A DNA stretch of 64,000 nt from Mycobacterium sp. Z3061 (GCF_031583025.1 NZ_CP134062.1:4030001-4094000), one strand, 5' to 3'; counted from the first letter of the stretch, positions 49,589 to 59,582 are shown. A program made the numbers and translations. Notes: a model not told the origin generated them from the letters alone.

Positions 49589-51778
49589 TCACGACCGCCC
49601 GTTGTGTCCCTTGCCTCCCAGGGCGGAAACCGTTCCGCCGCCGCTACCTCCGTTACCGGCTGTGGCGCCGTTGCCGCCGGGGTTTTGGGCGGGACCAGAG
49701 GGGAGACCGCCTGCCCCGCCCACCGATCCATCCTTGCCCGGAAGACCACCATTGCTGCTGAATGTGCCAGCGAAGGCGCCGCTCCCGCCGCCTCCACCAA
49801 CGCCGTTTCCGCCGGTTCCGCCGACGCCGCCGACATAGGTCTTGGTTGCCGTTTGAACATTGCCGCCTTCTCCGCCGTTGCCGGCGATGCCGCCGGTGCC
49901 GCCACCGCCGCCGCCACCGGCGACCATGCTCCCGGTGCCTTGAGTCACACCGCCGCCGCCACCGCCGCCACCGGTCCCGCCAGACGTAAGGGTTCCGCTA
50001 CCGCCGGTGCCTCCGGCGCCGCCGGCGGCAAAGCTCGTATTGCCGAGGAGGCTGACAAGCGCTGAACCGCCGGTGCCGCCGGTGCCTCCGCCACCGCCCA
50101 GACCGCTGCTGCCGCCACCGCCGGCACCCGTGCCCGCGCTACCGCCAATGCCACCCGCGCCGCCGCCACCACCGCCCCCGGCGACGATGGATATCGTCGG
50201 GTCGTAATTGTCGCCACCCCTGCCGCCGTTACCGCCACTCCCGCCGATGCCGCCAGTACCGTTGGTCCCGCCGTTAGGTGTGCCGCCGCCGGCACCTCCT
50301 GCCCCGCCGTTACCGCCATCACCGCCGTCGCCGCTGAACGTGGTAGTGATTGCCGGGCTCGCGTCACCGCCGGCCCCGCCCTGACCACCGCCGCCGCCGT
50401 TGCCGCCGGTACCGCCTGTTCCGCCGGCAAATGCGTTGCCCCCCTTGCCACCGACTCCACCGTCACCACCGATGCCACCGAAAGGTTTCACACCGCTGTT
50501 CTGACCGGCCGCCCCGGCACCACCGTCACCGGCGTTACCGCCGGTACCGCCAATCCGGCCGGCTCCTCCGGCGCCGCCGTCACCGCCTCTACCGCCATCC
50601 AGTGCGACACCCGTGGCGCTCGTACCACCCGCGCCACCGCCTCCACCGTGACCGCCGTTCCCGCCGATACCCGCCAAACCTGCCGCGCCCGCGGACCCCA
50701 GGACAGCGGACCCGCCCGCACCACCCAGGCCGGCGTCACCACCGGCTCCGCCGTTGCCACCAACGCCGCCCGGTATTCCGAATGCGGCACCGTTGACGCC
50801 AGCAAGTCCGTCGCCGCCCAGACCACCGTTGCCGCCTGCGCCGCCCGCGCCGGCGGTGCTGAACAACCCGAATTCACCGCCACCGGCGCCACCCTGACCC
50901 CCAGCACCGCCGACGCCACCGGCCAAGCCGGTCGTTGCATTGCCCAACGCGCCCCCTCCGCCAACGCCACCCGCGCCGCCCCCACCGCCGCCCCAACCGA
51001 TCAGTGTCCGGCCGGCACCACCAGCGCCGCCCGCTCCGCCGGTACCCCCGGCACCCGTAGGGCCCGTGCCCGGGCCACCGGCGCCGCCGACACCACCGAC
51101 TCCACCGAAACCGCCCAGGTATCCGCCGACGCCCCCGCTGCCTCCGGCCCCGCCGGCGCCGCCGCTCGCCCCGGCGCCACCAGCACCACCTGCACCACCA
51201 TTGCCGAAGAGCAGCGCGGAGCCGCCCGCTCCCCCGCTGGCGCCGCTGCCACCGGCCCCACCGGCGCCACCGTTGCCGAACAGCCCCGCCGCCCCGCCGG
51301 CACCGCCGGCCTGCCCCGGCGCGGCACCGGCACCTCCATTGCCGCCGTCGCCGTACAGCAGGCCGCCGGTGCCACCGGGCTGACCCGGCGCGCCGTTGGC
51401 GCCGTTGCCGATGAGCGGACGTCCCAACAGGGCGTTGGTCGGCGCATTGATCACCCCCAAGATGACGTCTTCGAAGGTCTGCAGCGGCGATGCCGCGGCG
51501 GCCTCGGCGCCCGCGTAGGCCAGCCCTGCAGAGTTCACCGCCGCCGCAAATCGCTCATGAAATAAAGTCGCCTGCGCACTGAGCGCCTGGAACTCCTGAC
51601 CGAATTCGCCGAACAGGTTCGCGACCGCCGCAGACACCTCATCTTGTGCCGCAGCGGCGATCTGCGTAGTCGAGCTGGCCGCCGCCGCTTTGGCCTGCCC
51701 GATCGTCGTCATGACGCGGGTCAGATCAGCGGATGCCGCGTTGATGTCTGCGGGCACGGCCAACACGAATGACGTCAT
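49589..51778 (-). CDS. PE_PGRS family protein
   Basis: 729 aa, uninterrupted. PE domain in residues 1-100 ([34 protein letters not shown] with the YxxxE secretion motif), linker [16 protein letters not shown], then about 600 residues of Gly-Gly-x repeats with Ala and Asn, including longer Gly runs ([12 protein letters not shown]) and non-repetitive inserts such as [11 protein letters not shown]. It ends with GGKGHNGRS without a separate C-terminal domain. No PE-PGRS gene is present at this position in M. tuberculosis. It reads away from the AT-rich leader upstream of panB. Cell-surface or secreted through ESX-5 by family knowledge. Confidence 0.9.
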   Translation of the reverse strand: MTSFVLAVPADINAASADLTRVMTTIGQAKAAAASSTTQIAAAAQDEVSAAVANLFGEFGQEFQALSAQATLFHERFAAAVNSAGLAYAGAEAAAASPLQTFEDVILGVINAPTNALLGRPLIGNGANGAPGQPGGTGGLLYGDGGNGGAGAAPGQAGGAGGAAGLFGNGGAGGAGGSGASGGAGGSALLFGNGGAGGAGGAGASGGAGGAGGSGGVGGYLGGFGGVGGVGGAGGPGTGPTGAGGTGGAGGAGGAGRTLIGWGGGGGGAGGVGGGGALGNATTGLAGGVGGAGGQGGAGGGEFGLFSTAGAGGAGGNGGLGGDGLAGVNGAAFGIPGGVGGNGGAGGDAGLGGAGGSAVLGSAGAAGLAGIGGNGGHGGGGGAGGTSATGVALDGGRGGDGGAGGAGRIGGTGGNAGDGGAGAAGQNSGVKPFGGIGGDGGVGGKGGNAFAGGTGGTGGNGGGGGQGGAGGDASPAITTTFSGDGGDGGNGGAGGAGGGTPNGGTNGTGGIGGSGGNGGRGGDNYDPTISIVAGGGGGGGAGGIGGSAGTGAGGGGSSGLGGGGGTGGTGGSALVSLLGNTSFAAGGAGGTGGSGTLTSGGTGGGGGGGGVTQGTGSMVAGGGGGGGTGGIAGNGGEGGNVQTATKTYVGGVGGTGGNGVGGGGGSGAFAGTFSSNGGLPGKDGSVGGAGGLPSGPAQNPGGNGATAGNGGSGGGTVSALGGKGHNGRS

Positions 51779-52612
51779 CCGGAGTTTCCCTTCGCCAGGC
51801 TCAGCGCAGCGCCGAGCACATTCTCAACCGAGTCGGGACTTTACTCGACGAACTGACAAATGATGCTAGGAACATTCAATTTAATTTGTTCGAGTCGGAC
51901 GTCCCGTACGTGCGAGCTCCAAGATCGAAGATAGGCCACTCCGGCCTGCGCTTTCGTGCCTATAAATACAATTGCAACGGACTATTCAGTCAGCCCAGCC
52001 CATATATCGCTATGCAAATGCCGCTGGCTTCGATAATGGCAGGTAATCAACCGGAAGAGGGCACTTCCTCCCCTCATCATGCAATTCTGATCGGCGGCTA
52101 CTACCTGCACATTGCAGCAAGCCAGGCGACAGAACTGTGCGACCGACTGATGCGGTCGTGCCGAAAAGACTCCCGGCGGGTAGCTTCGCGCAAATTTCGC
52201 TTTTACGCCCAAGTCCGGAGAACAGACAGGCCGGAGTAAGGCGTTTCCCCCTGAGCGGCGGCGTAAGAACCAACCAGCAGATACTCAGACGTATGTATTC
52301 AAAGCGGCGCGGTAGCGACTCTCCATTCTGCACCGGCCATGCGGGCTTCTGGTGCGAATCTCTTATATCACCCGTTACGCCGGGCCGACAACGAAAACGG
52401 CCGACATTTCGAACCGGATTGCCGCTCCTCCGTTGACCAACCCGTGCCGAGGATGGGCTTTCTCGGCTGCGTCCGGCCGGCTGAGATCCAACCCCGTGGC
52501 GCACCACACGGTGCATCGATCTGGACAAGATGGCAGACTGGGAAGGTCAGACGAACCCGGGGACCCCTGCTGTGGGCCACGAGGATCGACCCGACCATCA
52601 CTGAGGACAATG
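51779..52612. other. 834-bp gene-poor, AT-rich interval between a PE_PGRS gene and panB
   Basis: No gene with recognisable coding character. The part nearest the PE_PGRS start (about 51,840-52,110) is AT-rich for this genome (tataaatacaattgcaac, catatatcgctatgcaaatg) and would hold the PE_PGRS promoter. One 156-codon plus-strand frame crosses it but has atypical composition and begins on the PE_PGRS start. The 52,440-52,600 part is GC-rich and is the panB leader, with GAGGA 6 nt before the panB start. No terminal inverted repeats or transposase remnants were seen. Confidence 0.6.
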
Positions 52613-53455
52613 ATGTCTGAGAACGTTTACGGTTCCAGCCCTGCCGCCGAGTCGGCGCCACGGCCGAAAATTCGCACCCACCACCTGCAGAAGTGGAAGT
52701 CCGAAGGCCACCGGTGGGGCATGCTCACGGCCTACGACTACTCGACCGCGCGGGTGTTCGACGAAGCCGGCATTCCGGTGCTGCTGGTCGGCGACTCGGC
52801 GGCCAACGTCGTCTACGGCTACGACACCACGGTGCCGATCTCGATCGACGAGCTAATCCCACTGGTCCGTGGCGTGGTGCGGGGCGCGCCGCACGCGCTG
52901 GTAGTCGCCGACCTGCCCTTCGGCAGTTACGAGGCGGGACCGGCGGCCGCGCTGGCCGCCGCCACCCGGTTCATGAAGGAAGGCGGCGCTCACGCCGTCA
53001 AACTCGAGGGCGGCGAGCGCGTCGCCGAGCAGATCGCCTGTCTCAGCGCGGCCGGCATCCCGGTCATGGCGCACATCGGTTTCACCCCGCAGAGCGTCAA
53101 CACCTTGGGCGGTTTCAAGGTTCAGGGGCGCGGCGACGCCGCCGAGCAGACCATCGCCGACGCCATTGCCGTCGCCGAAGCCGGCGCATTCTCCGTGGTG
53201 ATGGAGATGGTGCCGGCCGAACTGGCCACCCAGATCACCGGCAAGCTCACCATCCCGACGATCGGGATCGGCGCCGGGCCCAACTGTGACGGTCAGGTTC
53301 TGGTCTGGCAGGACATGGCCGGAATGAGCAGCGGCAAGTCCGCCCGTTTCGTCAAGCGGTTCGCCGCCATCGGCGCCGAATTAGGCCGCGCTGCAAGGCA
53401 ATACGCAGAAGAAGTGGCCACCGGGACATTCCCGGCCGAAGAGCACTGCTTCTGA
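52613..53455 (+). CDS. panB: 3-methyl-2-oxobutanoate hydroxymethyltransferase
   Basis: First committed step of pantothenate synthesis: adds a hydroxymethyl group from methylene-THF to 2-oxoisovalerate. 280 aa from the second of two tandem ATGs (52610, 52613); Rv2225 has 281. Blocks: [35 protein letters not shown] split around [23 protein letters not shown] (metal-binding Asp), [32 protein letters not shown] and [10 protein letters not shown] (catalytic Glu region). The open frame extends far upstream without homology. Confidence 0.96.
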   Translation: MSENVYGSSPAAESAPRPKIRTHHLQKWKSEGHRWGMLTAYDYSTARVFDEAGIPVLLVGDSAANVVYGYDTTVPISIDELIPLVRGVVRGAPHALVVADLPFGSYEAGPAAALAAATRFMKEGGAHAVKLEGGERVAEQIACLSAAGIPVMAHIGFTPQSVNTLGGFKVQGRGDAAEQTIADAIAVAEAGAFSVVMEMVPAELATQITGKLTIPTIGIGAGPNCDGQVLVWQDMAGMSSGKSARFVKRFAAIGAELGRAARQYAEEVATGTFPAEEHCF

Positions 53456-53473
53456 CCTGGGACCGCTTCTGAC

Positions 53474-53833
53474 CTAGGGTGTGGGCGCCGGAGCCCCGCA
53501 CCGAGCCCGGAAGTCGGTCACCGGTTGGCGAATACCCTGCAGATCCGCGTGCACGTCCGGATTGGCGTCCATGTACTGCTGCAACCGGTTGCCCATCTCT
53601 TCGCGACTCAGCCCTTTCAGACTCGTGAAGAAGTCGTTGACGTCCGGGTGGGCGAACAGATATGCGGAGGTCGCTGCGGCCACGCCGGAGGATATGCCGG
53701 CCAGGTCCGCCGCGGTACAGTTCGGCGGCGCCGGCTCCGGGTCCGCCCCGGCCGGTGCCGCGGCACCGAAAAGCATTGCGCCACTTACCGCGCCGGCAAC
53801 GATAGCGCCGGCGATCACGCGCGTGTTCAACAT
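53474..53833 (-). CDS. Secreted haem-binding (hemophore-like) protein
   Basis: 119 aa from ATG 53833, with GGAGGAG upstream fixing the start. Sec signal peptide MLNTRVIAGAIVAGAVSGAML, cleaved near AGA-DPEP. The mature part of about 85 residues is helical with two cysteines (PPNCTAADLAG and DFRARCGAP) that would form one disulfide, and the pattern YLFAHPDVNDFFTSLKGLS...MDANPDVHADLQGIRQP. This is the mycobacterial hemophore-related family (Rv0203-like). Haem ligands cannot be fixed from sequence. It is convergent with panB, 18 bp apart. Confidence 0.85.
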   Translation of the reverse strand: MLNTRVIAGAIVAGAVSGAMLFGAAAPAGADPEPAPPNCTAADLAGISSGVAAATSAYLFAHPDVNDFFTSLKGLSREEMGNRLQQYMDANPDVHADLQGIRQPVTDFRARCGAPAPTP

Positions 53834-54032
53834 GGACGACTCCTCCGTACTTCCGACCGGCGCCCCGAGAGCCGGTACCACATTCGCACACCATAAGTGG
53901 TGCGGCCGGACCGTTCGATAGGAACATGCCGTAGGCGGCCCGGTAACCCTGGTGTGGCACGCTATGGGGGCCTACCGTTCGACGCCCTCAAACCACCCTG
54001 CTCGGCAGCGACGCGCTCTCACGGAGAAGAAA

Positions 54033-55556
54033 ATGCCTGCTAAAGCGCCAAAGACGGCGCGACATCTGGAGGTCGAGCGCAAGTTCGACGTGGTCGAGTC
54101 GACGGTGTCACCCTCGTTCGAGGGCATCGCGGCAGTGGCCCGCGTCGACAAATCCCCCGTCCAGGAACTGGACGCGGTGTACTTCGACACCGCGACCCAG
54201 GACCTGGCCCGAAACCGGATCACCCTGCGCCGCCGCACCGGCGGACACGACGCCGGCTGGCACCTGAAGCTGCCCGCCGGAGCCGACACCCGCACCGAGA
54301 TCCATGCCGCGATCGACGCGTCCGCCGACGACGACGCGGTACCGGCCGATTTACTGGACGTGATACTCGCGATCGTCCGCGACCGCCCCGTCGCGCCCGT
54401 CGCACGCATCACCACCCGGCGCGAAAGCCAGGTCCTCTACGACGCCGAAGGCCGCGCGCTGGCGGAGTTCTCCAACGACCACGTCACCGCGTGGTCGGCG
54501 TCCGACGGATCCGACGAGCAGCGCTGGCGGGAGTGGGAAGTCGAGGTCCTCGACATCGACTCCGACAAGAAACACAAGGCCGGCCATGAGCTGCTGAACC
54601 GGTTGAGCAACCGGTTGCTCGACGCCGGCGCCTCCCCCGCTGGACACGGCTCGAAGCTGAGCCGGGTGCTGGACTCCGACGCTCCGGCCAAGCAGGCGCC
54701 CACTCCCCCGGCTGACCCGGTACACCGCGCGGTGGCCCAGCAGGTCGAGGAGCTGCTGGTCTGGGACCGTGCCGTGCGCGCGGACGCCCACGACTCCGTG
54801 CACCAGATGCGGGTCACCATCCGCAAGATCCGCAGCCTGCTCAAAGACTCCCAGGACTCGTTCGGATTGGCCGACGGCGCATGGGTTCTCGACGAACTGC
54901 GCGAGCTGGCCGGGATCCTGGGCGTGGCGCGCGATGCCGAGGTGCTCGCCGAGCGTTACGAGCGCGAACTGAGTCAGTTGGCTCCCGAGCTGGTTCGCGG
55001 GCCGGTGACCGAACGTCTCGTCAACGGCGCTCAGCGCCGTTACCAGCTCGGCCTGCGACGCTCGCTGGCCGCCATGCGGTCCAAGCGCTACTTCCGCCTG
55101 CTGGACGCACTCGATGCGATGGTCGCGGAGCCGCCGGTCACCGCATTAGGTCAGGAACCGCGCCCGGTTACCATCGATGCCGCCTACAAGCGCGTCCGCA
55201 AGGCCGCCAAGGCCGCACGCGCGGCGGAAGCGGCGCATGCCGAGGACGCCGACGAGACGCTGCACGTGATCCGCAAGCGCGCCAAACGACTCCGCTACAC
55301 CGCGGCGGCCACCGGTGCGAGCCGGGTGGCGCAGCAGGCGAAGGCCATTCAGACCCTGCTCGGCGATCACCAGGACAGCGTGGTCAGTCGCGAACACCTG
55401 CTGGCGCAAGCCCAGGCGGCGCACCTGGCGGGGGAAGACACCTTCACCTACGGCCTGCTCTACCAGCAGGAGAACGAGATTGCGCAATCGAGCCGGGAGC
55501 AACTGGATTCGGTGCTGCGCAAGCTCGACAAGGCGGTGCACAAAAGCCGCCGCTGA
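54033..55556 (+). CDS. CYTH-CHAD domain protein, Rv2226-like
   Basis: 507 aa from ATG 54033 with CGGAGAAGA upstream; Rv2226 has 513. Residues 10-200: CYTH triphosphate tunnel domain with the ExExK-like HLEVERKFDV, VYFDTATQDLARNRITLRRR and GWHLKLPA basic strands. Residues about 230-500: CHAD helical domain with HQMRVTIRKIRSLLKDS, GVARDAEVLAERYE and LHVIRKRAKRLRYT, whose conserved His and Arg/Lys bind polyphosphate. Such proteins associate with polyphosphate granules. It converges with the RNase P RNA gene, which begins 5 bp after its stop. Confidence 0.92.
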   Translation: MPAKAPKTARHLEVERKFDVVESTVSPSFEGIAAVARVDKSPVQELDAVYFDTATQDLARNRITLRRRTGGHDAGWHLKLPAGADTRTEIHAAIDASADDDAVPADLLDVILAIVRDRPVAPVARITTRRESQVLYDAEGRALAEFSNDHVTAWSASDGSDEQRWREWEVEVLDIDSDKKHKAGHELLNRLSNRLLDAGASPAGHGSKLSRVLDSDAPAKQAPTPPADPVHRAVAQQVEELLVWDRAVRADAHDSVHQMRVTIRKIRSLLKDSQDSFGLADGAWVLDELRELAGILGVARDAEVLAERYERELSQLAPELVRGPVTERLVNGAQRRYQLGLRRSLAAMRSKRYFRLLDALDAMVAEPPVTALGQEPRPVTIDAAYKRVRKAAKAARAAEAAHAEDADETLHVIRKRAKRLRYTAAATGASRVAQQAKAIQTLLGDHQDSVVSREHLLAQAQAAHLAGEDTFTYGLLYQQENEIAQSSREQLDSVLRKLDKAVHKSRR

Positions 55557-55561
55557 GAGCA

Positions 55562-55990
<429 letters not shown>

Positions 55991-56075
55991 ACGAACACGG
56001 TACCCGCACAACAGGGCACAAGCCAGGTCCGGTCTCTTATCGTGGACAGCGCCAGCAAGGACGGGAGGCGGCCGC

Positions 56076-56786
56076 ATGACCCGGTGGGACACCCGCGTCG
56101 ACTCGGGAGACTGGGACGCGATCACCGCCGAACTCGACGAGTACGGCGGTGCGCTGCTGCCACGGCTGGTCACCGCCGGCGAGGCGGCTCGGCTGCGCGG
56201 TCTCTACGCCGACGACAGCCTGTTTCGCAAGACGATCGACATGGGCCCGAAACGCTACGGCTCCGGGCAGTACCGCTACTTCAGCTCTCCCTATCCCGCG
56301 CCGATCGAAGAACTCAAGCAGGCCCTCTATCCGCGGTTACTGCCGATCGCCCGCGCCTGGTGGTCCAGGCTGGGCCGCGCCACGCCGTGGCCGGACAGCC
56401 TCGACGAGTGGCTGACAGCGTGCCACCGCGCCGGCCAGACGCGCTCCACGGCGCTGATGTTGCGCTACGGCGCCGACGACTGGAATGCAATGCATCAAGA
56501 TCTCTACGGAGACTTGGTTTTTCCGCTCCAGGTGGTGATCAACCTCAGTGACCCCGGTGTCGACTACACCGGCGGTGAGTTCCTGCTCGTCGAACAACGA
56601 TTTCGGGCGCAATCCCGCGGCACCGCAACACAATTGCCACAGGGCCACGGCTACGTCTTCACCACCCGGGACCGGCCGGTGCACTCCAGCCGCGGCTGGT
56701 CGGTTGCGCCTGTGCGCCACGGCATTTCGACCGTGCGCAGCGGCGAACGGTATGCGCTGGGCTTGATCTTTCACGACGCCGCCTGA
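56076..56786 (+). CDS. 2-oxoglutarate/Fe(II)-dependent oxygenase family protein, Rv2227-like
   Basis: 236 aa from ATG 56076 with GGGAGG 7 nt upstream; Rv2227 is about the same length. The iron-binding HxD is HQDLYGD (after NAM) in the second half; the distal His is probably in RPVHSSRGW and the 2OG-binding Arg in TVRSGERYALG. YRYFSSPYP and DYTGGEFLLVEQR are further conserved-looking blocks. Substrate unknown; the DSBH layout resembles prolyl-hydroxylase-like oxygenases. It diverges from rnpB with 85 bp between 5' ends and converges with the MarR gene (1 bp). Confidence 0.85.
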   Translation: MTRWDTRVDSGDWDAITAELDEYGGALLPRLVTAGEAARLRGLYADDSLFRKTIDMGPKRYGSGQYRYFSSPYPAPIEELKQALYPRLLPIARAWWSRLGRATPWPDSLDEWLTACHRAGQTRSTALMLRYGADDWNAMHQDLYGDLVFPLQVVINLSDPGVDYTGGEFLLVEQRFRAQSRGTATQLPQGHGYVFTTRDRPVHSSRGWSVAPVRHGISTVRSGERYALGLIFHDAA

Positions 56787-56787
56787 C

Positions 56788-57216
56788 TCACTCGAGCTGT
56801 CGAACCGCAGCAGTCAGACGCTGCAACACTTTTCGTGCCGTTCGGATGTCGCCGGCCTCGATGTCCGCGGTGAGCGAGCGCTGCGCGGCGGACGCCCGGT
56901 CGGTGATGGAGGACAAGACCCGCCGGCCGGTGGCGGTCAGCGCCAGCAGCGGCGACGAGCGGTGGTCGGGATTGGGCCGCCACTGCGCCAGACCGTCGTC
57001 GACCAGGTTGTTGGCGATGCGCTGCACGCCTTGCCGGGAGACTCCGAGTCGGCGCGCGGCGCGCGGCACCGACGTCGCATCCCCGGAGATCACGCTGAGC
57101 AGCTGCCAGCGGGCCTGGGTCTGCCCTTCGGTCTTGGCGACGGCCTCTCCGGACTTGCGTAGCGCACCCGCGGCCTCGTAGATATCGGCTACCAACAGGG
57201 CGATGTCGTCAGCCAT
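56788..57216 (-). CDS. MarR-family transcriptional regulator
   Basis: 142 aa from ATG 57216, preceded by AAAGGAG; the frame is open to 57318 but the ribosome site decides the start. Winged helix-turn-helix: SVPRAARRLGVSRQGVQRIANNLVDDGL (recognition helix), wing NPDHRSSPLLALTATGRRVL, with helices 1 and 5-6 forming the dimer (ALLVADIYEAAGAL and DIRTARKVLQRLTAAV). It is divergent from the DUF1398 gene and direct repeats fill the gap, so autoregulation and control of that gene are likely. Confidence 0.9.
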   Translation of the reverse strand: MADDIALLVADIYEAAGALRKSGEAVAKTEGQTQARWQLLSVISGDATSVPRAARRLGVSRQGVQRIANNLVDDGLAQWRPNPDHRSSPLLALTATGRRVLSSITDRASAAQRSLTADIEAGDIRTARKVLQRLTAAVRQLE

Positions 57217-57225
57217 CAGGCTCCT

Positions 57226-57259
57226 TTGACAATATGTTGTCGTTTTAGCAATATGATGT
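57226..57259 (+). promoter_or_regulatory. Promoter and candidate MarR operator between the divergent pair
   Basis: Direct repeats CAATATGTTGT (57230-57240) and CAATATGATGT (57249-57259), 19 bp apart; the first forms a partial palindrome (ACAA..TTGT). TTGACA at 57226-57231 could be a -35 and TATGAT at 57252-57257 a -10 of the DUF1398 gene, though the 20-bp spacer is long. A MarR dimer binding here would block that promoter. Confidence 0.55.
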
Positions 57260-57282
57260 CTGAAATAGATTGGAGCACATAC

Positions 57283-57705
57283 GTGAGCAGCGCAATCGAA
57301 AAGCTTCAGGCAGCCCACGAACGGGCAGCGGAACTACGACCCCGGGCACACGGCTTTCCCCTGGTGGCCGAGGTGTTGCGCCAGGCGGGGGTCAGCAGAT
57401 ATCACCACTCGATCCCGTCGGGTACCACGCTCTATCTCACCGATGCCGGCGCCGTGGTCATGCAGGCCGACCCGGTCGTCTCAGGCATGGTCGACGTCGC
57501 GCCGTGGAACCGGGATGCCCTCATCGCTGCGATCCGCACCGACCAGGCCGGCGACACCAGCTATTCGCAGTTCACCCGATCCTGCTGGGAGGCCGGCGTG
57601 GTGAACTACGACGTCGATCTGTCGGGCCGCACCTGCACCTACGCGAGCGCGGCGGGTGAGCAGTATGTCGAGTCCTACCCGCAGGTCGAGGTCGATCAGA
57701 GGTAA
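57283..57705 (+). CDS. DUF1398-family protein
   Basis: 140 aa from GTG 57283, which has GGAG 7 nt upstream. ATGs at 57253 and 57256 are in frame but lie inside the putative -10/operator and have no ribosome site. The family is recognised by AAGV-like RQAGVSRYHHSIPSGTTLYLT, AIRTDQAGDTSYSQFTRSCWEAGVVNYDVDL and the C-terminal YASAAGEQYVESYPQV. Function unknown (relatives are called YbcV/phage envelope-like). Its 3' end overlaps the opposed RNase H/phosphatase gene by 10 bp. Confidence 0.82.
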   Translation: MSSAIEKLQAAHERAAELRPRAHGFPLVAEVLRQAGVSRYHHSIPSGTTLYLTDAGAVVMQADPVVSGMVDVAPWNRDALIAAIRTDQAGDTSYSQFTRSCWEAGVVNYDVDLSGRTCTYASAAGEQYVESYPQVEVDQR

Positions 57706-58826
57706 CCCGTCTGATTGACTAGGCGCACCGACGAGGCGCCGTCCGGATAGAACTCGGCGATGCTCAGCGACGCCAGGTCCAGGTGCAGCCGGTACAGAAT
57801 TCCCGATCCGGCGTCCAACGCCATCCGCAGCATCGACTTGATGGGCGTGACATGGGACACCACCAGCACATTGGCGCCGGGATGGTTGGCGATGATGCGG
57901 TCGCGGCCGCGCCGCACTCGCCGCAGCACGTCGTCGAAGCTTTCGCCGCCCGGCGGCAGCGCACCGGTGTCGTACAGCCAACGGCGGTGCAGTTCCGGGT
58001 CGCGGGTGGCGGCCTCGGTGAAGGTGAGGCCTTCCCATGCTCCGAAGTCGGTCTCGATCAGGTCCTCGTCGACGGTGACCTCCAAGCCCAGCGCCCGGGC
58101 CGCGGTCGTCGCCGTGTCATAGGCACGTTGCAGTGGCGATGAGATCACCGCCGCGATCCCGCGCCGCTGGGTAAGGTATCGTGCCGCCAAACCGGCCTGC
58201 CGCCAACCGATTTCGTTCAGCGGCGGGTTGCCCCGCCCGGAGTAGCGACGCTGCGCCGAAAACTCGGTCTGCCCGTGCCGCAACAGAAGGAACCGGGTGG
58301 GGTTGCCGCTGGCGCCGGTCCAGCCGGGCCCCTTGTTGGCGTCGGTCGGCACCTCCTCCGCCGCGGCCTTGCGGGCGGACTCGGTGACCGGCACGGCGAC
58401 CTTGTCGACCCGGCGGTCGGTCTGGGCCGCGGCGTCCATCGCCTCGTTGGCCAGCCGGTCGGCGTAGGCGTTCTGCTCGCGCGGGATCCAGGAGAAGCCG
58501 ATTCGGCGGAACTGGGCCGCCAGCGAGCGGGCCTGGCCGTGCAACTCCACCAGGTCGGGGTGTTTGACGCGCCAGCGCCCCGACATCTGCTCGATCACCA
58601 GCTTGGAGTCCATCAACACCTGGACCTCGACGGCACCCAGGTTCAGAGCGTCATCCAGGGCGGCGATCAGACCGCGGTACTCGGCGACATTGTTGGTGGC
58701 GCGTCCGATGGCCTGTTTGGTCTCGGCCAGGACCGTCCGGCGGTCCGCGCTCCACACCACCGCCCCATACCCGGCTGGTCCCGGGTTACCCCGCGACCCG
58801 CCGTCGGCCTCGATGACGACTTTCAC
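57696..58826 (-). CDS. Bifunctional RNase HI / alpha-ribazole-phosphatase-like protein
   Basis: 376 aa (Rv2228c: 364), start 58826 overlapping the preceding stop by 4 nt. Residues 1-130: RNase HI with the acidic residues in IEADGGSRGNPGPAGYG, NNVAEYRGLIAAL, VLMDSKLVIEQM and ENAYADRLANEAM-like NAYADRLANEAM. Residues 170-376: histidine phosphatase with LLLRHGQTEFSAQRRYSG, LIETDFGAWEGLTF and VSHVTPIKSML. In M. tuberculosis both activities have been reported. Coexistence with cobC two genes upstream supports the ribazole phosphatase role in cobamide assembly. Confidence 0.95.
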   Translation of the reverse strand: MKVVIEADGGSRGNPGPAGYGAVVWSADRRTVLAETKQAIGRATNNVAEYRGLIAALDDALNLGAVEVQVLMDSKLVIEQMSGRWRVKHPDLVELHGQARSLAAQFRRIGFSWIPREQNAYADRLANEAMDAAAQTDRRVDKVAVPVTESARKAAAEEVPTDANKGPGWTGASGNPTRFLLLRHGQTEFSAQRRYSGRGNPPLNEIGWRQAGLAARYLTQRRGIAAVISSPLQRAYDTATTAARALGLEVTVDEDLIETDFGAWEGLTFTEAATRDPELHRRWLYDTGALPPGGESFDDVLRRVRRGRDRIIANHPGANVLVVSHVTPIKSMLRMALDAGSGILYRLHLDLASLSIAEFYPDGASSVRLVNQTGYL

Positions 58827-59560
58827 TGCTCAAAAACCTTGACGCGCAATAAAATCGCGCCGCACTCCGGGCACCGCAGTACCTCATCTTCGGCCGCGGC
58901 GGTGATGCGGGCCAATTCGCCGCGCCCGATCTCGATCCGGCACGCGCCGCACCGGTGACCCTGCAGTTGCCCGGCTCCCGGCCCTCCCCCGGCGCGCAAC
59001 CGCTCGTAGAGCGCCGACAGATCGGGGTTCAGCCCGGCGGCCAGAGCGTCGCGCCGCGACGTGTGTTCCGCTCGGACCGTTTCCAGCTCGGCGAGCGCGG
59101 TGTCGAGAGCCTGCTGCGCGGCGGTCAATTCGGCCTGCAAGGCATCGGCGGTCCCGGACTCGGCGTCCTGCTGCGCCTGCAATTCCTCGCGGCGCTCCAT
59201 CACCTCCAGCAACGAGTCCTCCAGGCTGGTCTGGCGGCGCTGCAGCGTTTCCAACTCGTGCTGCAGGTCGGCCTGATGCTTGGCGTCGGTGGCCCCCGAA
59301 CTGAGCAGCGAGCGGTCCCGGTCCTCCCGCTTGCGCACCGCGTCGATCTCGGCCTCCAGCCGTGTTATCTGAGCGTCCAAGTCCTCCAATGCGATTCGCA
59401 CGGCACCCAACCGGTCACTGGCTGCGGTGTGCTCGCCGCGCACCCGGTCGTAGGCGGCGCGCTCAGGCAGATGACTGCTGCGGTGCGCGAGCCGGGACAG
59501 CTCAGCATCCACCGTCGCCAGTTCCAGTAGCGAACGCTGCTGTGCTACATCGGCCTTCAT
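58823..59560 (-). CDS. C4-type zinc-ribbon coiled-coil protein, Rv2229c-like
   Basis: 245 aa from ATG 59560 (a GTG one codon earlier is possible), as Rv2229c. Residues about 10-180 are a long coiled coil rich in Leu, Arg, Glu and Gln (for example LEDLDAQITRLEAEIDAVRKR and LETLQRRQTSLEDSLLEVME). The C terminus has a C4 zinc ribbon, CGACRIEIG and LRCPECGAILL. Relatives in other bacteria are thought to act as nucleic-acid or secretion-linked scaffolds. Middle member of a conserved operon. Confidence 0.92.
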   Translation of the reverse strand: MKADVAQQRSLLELATVDAELSRLAHRSSHLPERAAYDRVRGEHTAASDRLGAVRIALEDLDAQITRLEAEIDAVRKREDRDRSLLSSGATDAKHQADLQHELETLQRRQTSLEDSLLEVMERREELQAQQDAESGTADALQAELTAAQQALDTALAELETVRAEHTSRRDALAAGLNPDLSALYERLRAGGGPGAGQLQGHRCGACRIEIGRGELARITAAAEDEVLRCPECGAILLRVKVFEQ

Positions 59561-59582
59561 CACTGCTCTCCAGGTCTCTTTC

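Noticed and set aside
49589-51565. Plus-strand Pro-rich open frames within the second PE_PGRS gene
   Set aside because: Antisense shadows of glycine repeats (Gly read backwards gives Pro/Ala), not genes.
51769-52239. 156-codon plus-strand frame in the AT-rich interval
   Set aside because: Begins inside the PE_PGRS start, no ribosome site, no recognisable domain and composition unlike coding DNA here. Kept only as part of the gene-poor interval.
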